From positions 54,733 through 118,732 of the forward strand of contig JAJFUB010000090.1 of NCBI GenBank assembly GCA_021372615.1: 64,000 nt of DNA, written 5' to 3'. Position numbers and translations under genes: made by a program. Below are positions 45,764-53,942 of the stretch, in pieces. Origin of the DNA: a bacterium. Lineage in GTDB: Bacteria; Armatimonadota; Zipacnadia; Zipacnadales; UBA11051. Every line of letters starts with the position of its first letter. Position 1 is the first letter of the stretch. Below the pieces are notes generated by a model. It was not told the origin of the DNA. It made no database searches and worked only from the letters and a program-made list of their open reading frames with translations.

Positions 45764-48700
45764 TCAGCCGGCGGTGGTGTCGGGAGGGTCGCCCTGGCCC
45801 AGCAACGCGGACATGGCCAGGCCCAACTCCCGCACCTGGTACGGTTTGGTGAGAACGCCGTCGAACCCACAGTCAGCGAAGTGCGCCATCACCGGGTCAT
45901 CGTGGTAGCCGCTGCAGGCCAGGGCCCGGAAGTCGGGGCTCAGCTCGCGCAGCCGCTGCAGCACCTCGGCCCCGCCCTCGCCGCCCTTGATCGTCAGATC
46001 AAGAATGCCCGCCAGGTGCGGGCGCCCCTCGGCGATGGCCGCCACCACCCGGGCCACAGCCGCTTCGGCATTGGCCACAATGTCGGCCTCGTAGCCCAGA
46101 TGCCGCAGCATCGGCCCCACCACCTTGCGCACATACGGGTCGTCATCCATGACCAGGATGCGCCCCGTTCCGGTCACCGCGTGCTGCGGGGGGCACTCCG
46201 CGGGCTCGGGTACTCCGTTGCTGGCCGGCAGGTGGATCGTGACCGTCGCTCCCTCGCCCGGCCGCCCGGTGATGGCCAGGTGCCCCTGGTGGCGGCTAAC
46301 GACCGAGTAGGCGATCGTCAGCCCCAGTCCGCTGCCCGAGGGCTTGGTAGTGAAGTAGGGGTCGAAGATGCGCGGCAGGACTTCCGGGTCAATCCCGGGT
46401 CCCTGGTCGGTCACGGAGAGACGCACGTACCGCCCCGGCGCCAGGCTGCCGTGCTCCCCGGGCCCCAGCGCCACGTTCTGGGCCTCCAGACGCACGATGC
46501 CCCCTGCGGGCATGGCCTGCACGGCGTTGAGGAGGATGTTGCTCAGCCCCTGGGTCAACTGCGCGGGGTCCCCGTCTACCGGCCACAGGTCTTCAGGCAG
46601 GGCGATCTCGGCCGTGCAGCGGGTGCCGCTGAGAGTCATGTCGGTGCTGCCGCGAACGACCTCCTCAAGCCACAGGGGGCGCTTCACGGGCTCGCCACCG
46701 CGGCTGAAGGTCAGGAGCTGCTGGCTCAGGTAGCGGGCATGCAGGGCCGCCTTTTCGGCGGTCTGCAGGCCGGCCAGGGCCTCGGGCGGCAGGGAGGGCT
46801 CGATCCGCCCGAGGTTGATCCCACCGAGGATGGAGGTCAGCAGGTTGTTGAAGTCGTGCGCGATCCCGCCGGCGAGCACCCCGAGCGATTCCAGCCTGTG
46901 GGCCTGGTAGGCCTCCTGGCGCATGTGCTCCTGCTCAGTGATGTCGCGGAAGGCAACCACCACGCCGTGAAGCTGCCCCGCGGTATCGTGCATGGGTGCG
47001 GCCGCCCCCGCGACGCGCCGCTCGGCGCCGGTGCGCGCCACCAGCACCAGCCGCGGATCAGCCTCCGCAGCGGCGCCGGTCCGCAGCACCGACTGGATGA
47101 GGCACGGCGGCTGTGGGCCCTCCGTCACGGTGGTCTCGAGGACCTCCGCGACGGGTCGCCCCCAGGCCTGGTCCTCGCGCCACCCGGTCAGCGCCTCGGC
47201 GACCGGGTTCATCAGCGAGACCCGCGCCTCGGCATCGGTGGCGATCACGGCGTCAGCAATGCTGCGGAGAGTCACTGCCAGGCGTTCCTTCTGCTCGGCC
47301 AGTTGGGCCATGATCTCGTGGAGGTCGCTGATGTCCACGATGCTGGCAGCCCAGAGGGGGCCGTCAGCGCCGGCGCCCGGGATGCGGCTGATGCTGAGCA
47401 GCCCGGGGAAGCAGGAGCCGTCCTGGCGTTGGCTGAACACCTCCCGGGCGGCCACCTTCCCCTGTCTGCGCAGTTCCTCGACCATTCGGCGGATGTAGGG
47501 CAACTGCTGCTCGCTCTGCACGATGCGGATCGGCTGCCCGAGCAGTTCGGACACCGCATACTGGTGCATCCGCGCGAAGGCCTCGTTGCAGTAGCGGATC
47601 CTGGTGGTGCCGTCCACGATGACATTGCCATAGCTGGCGGTGTCACTGATCGTTTTGAACCGTGCCAGTTCCTTCTCGGCCCGCGTGCGTCGGGTGATGT
47701 CCTTGAGCGCAGCGACCATGCACAGCGGACGCCCGGTCTCATCCTGGACCACGGTGGCAGCGACGTGGAGCACCAGGTCGGTGCCGTCGCGGCGTTGCGT
47801 CTGCCCCGAGCCTTCCCAGCCCCCGGCCCGCACCGCCTCCAGGATCCGGCCGGCCACCGAGAGCGGGATGAACTCCATGACGCTGTGCCCGATGACCTCC
47901 TCCGGCGAGGAGAGACGCCAGAACCTCAGGTAGGCCTGATTGACCCAGATCATGCGGCCCTCCAGGTCGCAGACGCCGATGGCATCCGGCGCGCTCTCCA
48001 CGGCTGCTTCGAGGATGCGCAGGCGTTCGTCGGTCCGGCGCCGGTCGGTGATGTCGTGCCCCACCGCCTGCACCCCGGCAAACTCACCGCGGCTGTCATA
48101 CAGGGGGGTGACCATCCACGAGACCCAGACGTGCCGACCGTCCTGTGTCTCGTGCTCGCCCTCGACCTGTCGGTAGGGCTCGGGGTCCTCGCGGATGGCC
48201 GCGATGGCCTCGGCCAGACTGCGTTCCCCGCGCCTGGCGGAGGGCACGAACAGACCCAGGCCTTCCTCGCCGATCAGCTCGGCCATGGGGTACCCGAAGA
48301 AGCTCTCGGTGGAGCTGTTGCAGAAAGTGATGCGGCCCTCGCGATCCAGCCGCACGATGAGGGCGCTGGTGTTCTCGACCAGGTCGCGGTACTGGTGCTC
48401 ACTGTCCGCCAGTGCCTGCTGGGCCTCGTCTAGCTCGGTGACGTCCAGGACCACGGTCACAACGCCGGTGATCTCGGTACTGCCGGGCGGGCGATAGGGC
48501 GCCTTGCGCATCAGGAGACGGTGGAGTGTGCCATCGGGGAACACGTACGAGGTCACATACGAGTGGGGAGCGCCGGTGGTGAGGACCCGCTCGTCGGCGG
48601 CCAGGGCCTCGACCCCGATCTCCGGGCTCTGCGCCGTCTCCCGCACCGTCTTGCCGAGCAGACCCTCGGCTGAGGCGCCGAAGGCCTGCCCGTAGTCCTC

Positions 48701-48835
48701 GCGGAAGGCGGCGTTGACCCAGGCGTAACGACCGTCCCGGGTCGTGAGGAACAGGGGAGCCGGAATGCTATCCAGGATACTGCTCAGCTCGGCCCCCGCG
48801 TCGCTGAGCGGCGGGGAACTGTGCGTCTCACCCAT
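45764..48835 (-). CDS. Multi-PAS hybrid sensor histidine kinase with C-terminal receiver
   Basis: A 1,023-residue protein with no transmembrane segment, so probably a cytoplasmic sensor. Five PAS-like units can be traced (starts near residues 18, 146, 274, 394 and 528, for example SILDSIPAPLFL and ILEAAVESAPDAIGVCD). The HisKA motif GGIAHDFNNLL lies near residue 660, in the HisKA subclass with Asn after the His-Asp-Phe. HATPase motifs are LSNILLNAVQAMP, VTDQGPGIDPE and GSGLGLTIAYSV. The receiver (RILVMDDDPYVRKVV) has phospho-acceptor Asp near residue 945 in ILDLTIKGG and Lys in LTKPY. No output-regulator gene is adjacent; phosphorelay to a distant protein is likely. It is the last gene of a minus-strand run. 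Confidence 0.9.
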   Translation of the reverse strand: MGETHSSPPLSDAGAELSSILDSIPAPLFLTTRDGRYAWVNAAFREDYGQAFGASAEGLLGKTVRETAQSPEIGVEALAADERVLTTGAPHSYVTSYVFPDGTLHRLLMRKAPYRPPGSTEITGVVTVVLDVTELDEAQQALADSEHQYRDLVENTSALIVRLDREGRITFCNSSTESFFGYPMAELIGEEGLGLFVPSARRGERSLAEAIAAIREDPEPYRQVEGEHETQDGRHVWVSWMVTPLYDSRGEFAGVQAVGHDITDRRRTDERLRILEAAVESAPDAIGVCDLEGRMIWVNQAYLRFWRLSSPEEVIGHSVMEFIPLSVAGRILEAVRAGGWEGSGQTQRRDGTDLVLHVAATVVQDETGRPLCMVAALKDITRRTRAEKELARFKTISDTASYGNVIVDGTTRIRYCNEAFARMHQYAVSELLGQPIRIVQSEQQLPYIRRMVEELRRQGKVAAREVFSQRQDGSCFPGLLSISRIPGAGADGPLWAASIVDISDLHEIMAQLAEQKERLAVTLRSIADAVIATDAEARVSLMNPVAEALTGWREDQAWGRPVAEVLETTVTEGPQPPCLIQSVLRTGAAAEADPRLVLVARTGAERRVAGAAAPMHDTAGQLHGVVVAFRDITEQEHMRQEAYQAHRLESLGVLAGGIAHDFNNLLTSILGGINLGRIEPSLPPEALAGLQTAEKAALHARYLSQQLLTFSRGGEPVKRPLWLEEVVRGSTDMTLSGTRCTAEIALPEDLWPVDGDPAQLTQGLSNILLNAVQAMPAGGIVRLEAQNVALGPGEHGSLAPGRYVRLSVTDQGPGIDPEVLPRIFDPYFTTKPSGSGLGLTIAYSVVSRHQGHLAITGRPGEGATVTIHLPASNGVPEPAECPPQHAVTGTGRILVMDDDPYVRKVVGPMLRHLGYEADIVANAEAAVARVVAAIAEGRPHLAGILDLTIKGGEGGAEVLQRLRELSPDFRALACSGYHDDPVMAHFADCGFDGVLTKPYQVRELGLAMSALLGQGDPPDTTAG

Positions 48836-48885
48836 GGGGTACCCCTGCGCCCGGAGTGCCCGGCGCGCCGCCCCCCGGTCGGGGC

Positions 48886-49086
48886 CTACTGGGTCTTCTC
48901 ATCCTTTTCGTCCTCAACCTCGACCCACACCTTGCCCAGCCCGCCACAGAACGAGCAGCGCACCGTGGCCCAGTCGCGTGGGCCGCGCCCGGCGGCGCGC
49001 CGGCATATGTCGCAGCTGCGCCCGCCGCTACGCGTGCACTGCTTCTTGCCCTTGCAGTGCTCACATTCCTGAAGCTGTCTCGCCAT
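48886..49086 (-). CDS. Small zinc-ribbon (DnaJ-type Cys-motif) protein
   Basis: A 66-residue protein from ATG 49086, with GAGGGAG five bases upstream. It holds three CXXC pairs (Cys8/11, Cys25/28, Cys44/47) plus Cys17. CEHCKGK and CSFCGGLGK resemble the CXXCXGXG repeats of the DnaJ zinc finger. The tail is acidic (EVEDEKDEKTQ). The gene lies 10 bases after the stop of the secreted-protein gene and 50 bases before the kinase, consistent with an operon. It could be a zinc-binding adaptor; no function can be assigned. Confidence 0.75.
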   Translation of the reverse strand: MARQLQECEHCKGKKQCTRSGGRSCDICRRAAGRGPRDWATVRCSFCGGLGKVWVEVEDEKDEKTQ

Positions 49087-49096
49087 GAGTACTCCC

Positions 49097-51244
49097 TCAC
49101 TTCCAGTAATCGGCATCCAGTTCCGGCATCGCGGCACCCACTGACTCGCCCCGCCCCAGCGTCTGACGCGCCTGCTGCCAGGGCACGAGTGCCGCGGCCG
49201 ACTGCAGCCACAGCCGGCCCCGCCCCTGGTCGTTGCGGATGGTCAGCACCTCGGCATGCGGAACGCCGGCCTGCGCCCCGGCTACTGGCGGTCTCGCCGT
49301 CGGCGGCGTCTCCGGCGCCGCGGTCAGCGCCCGTCGCGCCGCTGCCAGCATGTCCCGCAGGGCGCCCGGGGCTCCGTCAGTGACCGTTGCTCCCTCCACC
49401 GCCGCCCGCAGGGCCACGAACGCCTCCAACGCTGCCCCGGACGGCCCCTCGGCTTCCAGCACCGCCGCCTGCCAGCAGTTCGGCTCGCCGGTGTCGGGCG
49501 CGTCGCTGGTCGCTAGGAGGCACAGGCGCTGACGCTCGCCGCCTGGGCTCCGACCGTGCAGCGTGGCCACGACACCGGACGGGTTCTCCCCACCGGCCAT
49601 CCCGGCCACGGCCGGCGAGACGTTCATCTCGTCCAGAACGACGCTGCCCAGGCGGTTCGCGATGTCCCGGAGCCAGTACAGCGTCAGGAAATCCTGCGGC
49701 TTCAGGCGCGCCAGGATCTTGAGATCACTGTCCTTGGCATTCGCCGGATAGCGGTCGCCCTCCTGCCAGCCGAGGTTGCGCAGGACCGGCGTGAAGTCGC
49801 GGAAGAGCGGCTGCACCGGCTGGCGCCACCGACACCACATGCGCCCGTCGCTGCTGCTCAGGTCGAGTTGGATGCGCCAGCCCTCGCCGCGCCGCCGCAC
49901 CTGCCCCTCGATCCGCCAGCCGTCCGGGACCGGCACGCGCAGGCGGTCCTCGACGGGGTCCTGCCACGCGCCCCCGCCGCCGCTGGGGACATCAGCCCAC
50001 CACGGGCCGCCGCTGAAGGTGCCAAGCACGTGGAGCAGACCGGGCAGGGCGCCAGCGAAGTCCTCGGGGCGGGCCACCAGGGCCGTCAGCAGCCCCTGGT
50101 CGCGCTGCACGAAGGAACATGCCACGAGCTGACAGGGCGCCTCCGGAGGGCCCACCTCACCGGCAAGCACTGCAACTCCCTCGTCGGTACGGGCCCGCAG
50201 GTCAGCCGCCCGGTCGCCCACCAGGGCGATCTGCGCCAGCAGGTCTCGACCCAGCGCCGCCGGGTCCTGGCCAGCCTGCAACTGGGCCAGGGGCCAGATG
50301 AGCGCCATGGCGGCTGGGGCCTCGGACCCCGCCGCGCCGGGCACAGTGATCTCAATATGCCCCTTGACCACCGCCACGGGCCAGTTGGCCGGATGCTCCA
50401 GCGTGAATCCCAGGGGTGAGGCGTAGCGCACCATCGCCGCCTGTGGCGGCGGGGTGGGCTTCTGTTCCGGCAGTTGGGGGAGCGGAGCGGCCGGGGTCGG
50501 CGCAGGTGCCGCAGTCGGCGTTGGTGCCGGCGGCTGAGGCGGCGTCAGCACCGGCTCCGCCGGCGGCGGGGCAGTCGGCAGGGGTGCTGGCGGCGTCGTC
50601 GGTAGCGGAGCCGTAGGGCCTGGCGTGGGGGCCGCCGGCGTCGTCACGGGCTGAGCCTGGGGCCCAACGGGCACCGGTTGTACTGCCACGGCAGTGCCGT
50701 TGGCAGGGGGTCTGGGCTCAGGCGCGACCGGAGAAGCGAGTTCGGCCCGCGCCAGCATGTCGCCCAACGCCGGGTCCGTCTCGCCCTCCCCCGGGGCGGT
50801 CTGGAGGCCAAAGACGAAGTACCGCTCGCCACCGGCGAAGGCCGCGAACACCGTGCGAACCGTGCGTCCGTCTTCCTGCAGCATCAGCCCCGTGACCAGG
50901 AGGCCGTCCTGCCCGCCGCCCGGCTTCACGGGAGTGGCCGAGACGCGGCGGTACGGCAGGCGCTCGAACAGCGCGCTCTCATGGGCCGCCGCCGCCGCCC
51001 GCGCCGAGGCCTCGGCCCCGCGCGGAATAGGCCACGACAGCACCTCGACCGGCTCGCCCCGTGGCGGCGTGAGGATGAGCGTCTGGTCGTCAGCCTCGCG
51101 CGCTTGCCAGTCCGCCGGCAGGCGCAGACACAGCGCGCCCCCGAAGTAGGACCGGCCCTCGGGAGCGGGAGGGGCCTGTCCGGGAGCGCTTCCGGCGGCG
51201 AGCAGGAGCAGCCAGGCGGTGATGAGCAACGGGCAGTTCTTCAT
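49097..51244 (-). CDS. Secreted protein with long Pro/Ala/Thr linker, function unknown
   Basis: A 715-residue product with signal peptide MKNCPLLITAWLLLLAAGSAPG. Residues about 30-170 form one alpha-beta domain (ALCLRLPADWQAREADDQTL, reminiscent of PsbP/DUF1795-like folds). A roughly 100-residue linker very rich in Pro, Ala and Thr follows (about 175-270). A related domain begins at SPLGFTLEHPANWPVAVVKG, and the C-terminal 300 residues contain a further domain (RVPVPDGWRIEGQVRR). The repeated domain-linker-domain plan suggests a periplasmic or surface protein spanning a distance. No Shine-Dalgarno site is clear. It starts 18 bases after the fusion gene upstream. Confidence 0.7.
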   Translation of the reverse strand: MKNCPLLITAWLLLLAAGSAPGQAPPAPEGRSYFGGALCLRLPADWQAREADDQTLILTPPRGEPVEVLSWPIPRGAEASARAAAAAHESALFERLPYRRVSATPVKPGGGQDGLLVTGLMLQEDGRTVRTVFAAFAGGERYFVFGLQTAPGEGETDPALGDMLARAELASPVAPEPRPPANGTAVAVQPVPVGPQAQPVTTPAAPTPGPTAPLPTTPPAPLPTAPPPAEPVLTPPQPPAPTPTAAPAPTPAAPLPQLPEQKPTPPPQAAMVRYASPLGFTLEHPANWPVAVVKGHIEITVPGAAGSEAPAAMALIWPLAQLQAGQDPAALGRDLLAQIALVGDRAADLRARTDEGVAVLAGEVGPPEAPCQLVACSFVQRDQGLLTALVARPEDFAGALPGLLHVLGTFSGGPWWADVPSGGGGAWQDPVEDRLRVPVPDGWRIEGQVRRRGEGWRIQLDLSSSDGRMWCRWRQPVQPLFRDFTPVLRNLGWQEGDRYPANAKDSDLKILARLKPQDFLTLYWLRDIANRLGSVVLDEMNVSPAVAGMAGGENPSGVVATLHGRSPGGERQRLCLLATSDAPDTGEPNCWQAAVLEAEGPSGAALEAFVALRAAVEGATVTDGAPGALRDMLAAARRALTAAPETPPTARPPVAGAQAGVPHAEVLTIRNDQGRGRLWLQSAAALVPWQQARQTLGRGESVGAAMPELDADYWK

Positions 51245-51262
51245 TGCAGTCAGCAGTCGGTC

Positions 51263-53131
51263 CTACGCTTCGGGCGGCGGCTCCAGCGAGGGGCGCCACT
51301 TCCCCAGGCCCCGCTCCCGCTCCATGAACGCCTCAATCTCCTCGACATCGCTGGGCTTGTCAATGTCCAGCGCGATCTCGGGGTAGTCCAGAACAATGCC
51401 CTGGCACTTGCGGGCGCCGGTGATCGCCTCGATTTGGTGGGCGATGTCGCCGATGTGGTAGCGCAAGAACGGGAAATACCAGCCCAGGAAGAAGCGGAAC
51501 ATGAACGCGATCCCGATGGTCCCGGCCGCGCCCCACAGGTCCTTGCGGTTGCTGAGGAACCGCTCCACGAAGTCCTGGTTCTTGAGCACCAACCGCGGAT
51601 CGAACAGGATATTGCAGGTGTGCGTGATCCAGCCCTCGCGTAGCGGCAGGAACACCCACAGCCGACGCCCGAAGACGCTCCGGGTGGGCTGGCGTCGCGT
51701 CACAGGATAGCACAAATCGGCCTCGGGGTCACATGCCTTCAGGAACGCGCACAACGCCTCGCCGGTCAGCAGGGGCGTATCGGCGGTGGACAGCAGCACC
51801 CGCCGGTCGCCCTGCAGGTAGCGGAGGGCTCGCATCAGGTTGTGCCAGATGTCCGGTCCCTCATCAATGATCCCGTCCAGATGCTCGGCGACCGGGTGGT
51901 GGACGAAGGCGGCCTTGTCCCCGACGAGCACGATCTTCTGGATCCCCGGCGCCTGCCGCATCGCCGCCACGACGTATTCGACCGCCGCGTGACCGCCGAT
52001 GGGGATGAGCCCCTTGATGTCGGTCCCGACGTTCTCGGCGAATGACGTCGGAATGCGCCCCCCGGCCAGAACGATGCCGTTGATCAGCTCATGGCCCTCC
52101 GGGCTGAACTCACAGGCCGGGGCCGTGCGGTCCAGGCCCAACTCCTCGATGATCTTCTCGGCCTCAGCGTCACGGTCGCCCAGGTAGGTGTGGATGCGCC
52201 GCCGCGAGGCGTCAATGAGCAGGTCATCCTCGCCGCGGGGCCGCCGCGAGATGAACACGTGCTCATAGGCCGCGGCCAGCTGGCCGCCGGCGAGCATGAC
52301 CTGCGCCCCCATGAACGCCCACAGGCCGAAGATGATGACCCAGCCCAGGTTGCCGAACAGTGGCACGACGATGAAGCGTGTGAAGATGGGGGAGATGGCC
52401 TGCCAGATCAGGGCTGCGAAGACGGCGCCCACCAGCGCCGCCTGGGCCGCGACCCGCCGCCCCGGCATGAACTTGTACAACAGGAAATAGGCGACCGCCG
52501 ACAGCCCCACCCCGATGGCGAAAGTGACCAGGCCATGGGGGAGGGGCACCTGCACGTCCAGTTGCGGCAGGTGCCGCATCCAGTGCAGGGCCGCGCCGCG
52601 CAGGCTCAGCAACACCACCAGCAGCACGAACAGCAGTCCCGAGGCGATCAGCATGACCAGCGAGATCAGCTTGCGCATGAGGTAGACGCGCAGCGGCCGC
52701 CCCGGCCAGATGAAGGCCAGACTGGCCTGCACGATGTCGAACAGGCGCAACCCCGCCCAGACCAGCGCGCCGACGCTGACCAGCCGCGCCACGAGCGTCC
52801 CGCTGGCCCCCAGGACCTGGGGCTGGGAGATCATCTGGTCAATCAGCGCCATGATCTGGTCGGCGGCGCTGCCCGCCTGCTCGTGGACGAAAGTGGACAG
52901 CGCCCGGTACGACTCCGGGTCAATCATGGCGCTGTGCACGATGTGCTGCAGCAGCGCCGCCAGCAGGATGCCCACCGGCGCCAGGCAGATCAGGCAGTAG
53001 AACGCGATGGCCGCCGCCATGAACGGCGTGCCACTGGACAGATAGCGCAGATAGGAGATCTTCAGCACGCGCCACCAGAGCTGGGAGTAGTACCAGCCGT
53101 CATGACGCGATGCATTCGGGGCCGAAGGCAT
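51263..53131 (-). CDS. YihY/BrkB membrane domain fused to MobA-like nucleotidyltransferase
   Basis: A continuous 622-residue frame. Residues about 15-300 match the YihY/BrkB (UPF0761) family: RYLSSGTPFMAAAIAFYCLI, about six hydrophobic spans, VVPLFGNLGWVIIFGLWAFM. Residues about 350-610 read as a MobA/GlmU-type NTP transferase: GIVLAGGR (355-359), Lys373, LLSTADTPLL with metal-binding Asp451, and a terminal ALDIDKPSDVEEIEAFM. Known members of the second family couple an NTP to a sugar phosphate, cofactor or alcohol; the substrate is not predictable. I have not met this fusion before. ATG 53131 has only a weak GGGGA site. It heads a four-gene minus-strand run. Confidence 0.82.
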   Translation of the reverse strand: MPSAPNASRHDGWYYSQLWWRVLKISYLRYLSSGTPFMAAAIAFYCLICLAPVGILLAALLQHIVHSAMIDPESYRALSTFVHEQAGSAADQIMALIDQMISQPQVLGASGTLVARLVSVGALVWAGLRLFDIVQASLAFIWPGRPLRVYLMRKLISLVMLIASGLLFVLLVVLLSLRGAALHWMRHLPQLDVQVPLPHGLVTFAIGVGLSAVAYFLLYKFMPGRRVAAQAALVGAVFAALIWQAISPIFTRFIVVPLFGNLGWVIIFGLWAFMGAQVMLAGGQLAAAYEHVFISRRPRGEDDLLIDASRRRIHTYLGDRDAEAEKIIEELGLDRTAPACEFSPEGHELINGIVLAGGRIPTSFAENVGTDIKGLIPIGGHAAVEYVVAAMRQAPGIQKIVLVGDKAAFVHHPVAEHLDGIIDEGPDIWHNLMRALRYLQGDRRVLLSTADTPLLTGEALCAFLKACDPEADLCYPVTRRQPTRSVFGRRLWVFLPLREGWITHTCNILFDPRLVLKNQDFVERFLSNRKDLWGAAGTIGIAFMFRFFLGWYFPFLRYHIGDIAHQIEAITGARKCQGIVLDYPEIALDIDKPSDVEEIEAFMERERGLGKWRPSLEPPPEA

Positions 53132-53239
53132 GCGTGTAGTTTCCCCGCCGGCTCCCTGTTCCCTTCGCCGCCGCGGGCAGGTCTGCCGCCGACCGTGACG
53201 AAGCAGCATCTGAGCCGACCCCACCCGCGAGGCATGGCC

Positions 53240-53845
53240 ATGCCCAAGCTGGACGCGCGCAAGCTCTTCAAGGACGCCTACACAGCCACTGCGGCCCCGA
53301 AGCTGGTGCAGACGCCGCCCCTGGCGGCCTCCATGGTGGACGGCCAGGGCGACCCGAACACCGCCCCAGAGTTCCAGGCCGCCGTGGAGATGCTCTACAC
53401 CCTCTCGTACACCCTCAAGTTCGAGCAGAAGAAGGCCGAACCGGAGCAGGACTACGCCGTCATGCCCCTGGAAGGCCTGTGGTGGGCCGAAGACCTCGAG
53501 GACTTCCTGAGCCTGAACAAGGCGAACTGGCTCTGGACGGTCCTGATCGTGCAACCTCCGCGCCTGAACCAGGATGAGTTCGCGGCGCTCTGTGAGCGCG
53601 CCGCCGCGAAGAAGGACCTGCCCTTCGAGCGGGTGCGTCTGGCCGAGCTCGACGAGGGCCTCTGCGCGCAGGTCATGCACGTGGGGCCCTTCGCCGAGGA
53701 GGGGCCGGTCATCCAGCGGCTCCATGACTTCATTGCCGCCCAGGGCCATGCACCGGTCGGCAAGCACCACGAGATCTACCTGAGCGACCCGCGCCGGGTG
53801 CCGGAGGAGAAGTGGAAGACGATCCTCCGGCAGCCCTGCCGCTGA
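53240..53845 (+). CDS. GyrI-like small-molecule-binding domain protein
   Basis: A 201-residue cytoplasmic protein. ATG 53240 has GAGG seven bases upstream; ATG 53234 would be too close. YAVMPLEGLWWAEDLEDF, VRLAELDEGLCAQVMHVGPF and HHEIYLSDPRRVPEEKWKTI match stand-alone GyrI-like (SOUL/Bac_rhamnosid-type effector) domains. These bind hydrophobic small molecules in BmrR/Rob-type regulators and also occur alone as small-molecule-binding or hydrolytic proteins. It is divergent from the YihY fusion gene, with a 108-base shared upstream region. Confidence 0.82.
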   Translation: MPKLDARKLFKDAYTATAAPKLVQTPPLAASMVDGQGDPNTAPEFQAAVEMLYTLSYTLKFEQKKAEPEQDYAVMPLEGLWWAEDLEDFLSLNKANWLWTVLIVQPPRLNQDEFAALCERAAAKKDLPFERVRLAELDEGLCAQVMHVGPFAEEGPVIQRLHDFIAAQGHAPVGKHHEIYLSDPRRVPEEKWKTILRQPCR

Positions 53846-53861
53846 GGCGTCTGTCCCCGGC

Positions 53862-53913
53862 GGGGTCTGTCCCCGAAGGGCGGCGCAGCCGCCCGCAGGG
53901 GGCTGACCCCGCC
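53862..53913. repeat. Palindromic element, second family, copy 2
   Basis: GGGGTCTGTCCCCG and GGGGGCTGACCCCGCC flank an inner GGGCGGC/GCCGCCC hairpin. The outer parts are the same as in the element at 31184-31243; the inner hairpin differs in sequence but keeps pairing. Confidence 0.65.
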
Positions 53914-53942
53914 AACACATGCGGACACATTCGGAGGCTCCC

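Noticed and set aside
45881..48433. 850-residue plus-strand ORF opposite the hybrid histidine kinase
   Set aside because: An antisense shadow; the kinase on the minus strand has every expected motif.
52091..53239. N-terminal extension of the GyrI-like gene
   Set aside because: Antisense to the YihY fusion and of biased Gln/Asp/His composition; the GyrI-like protein is complete from 53240.
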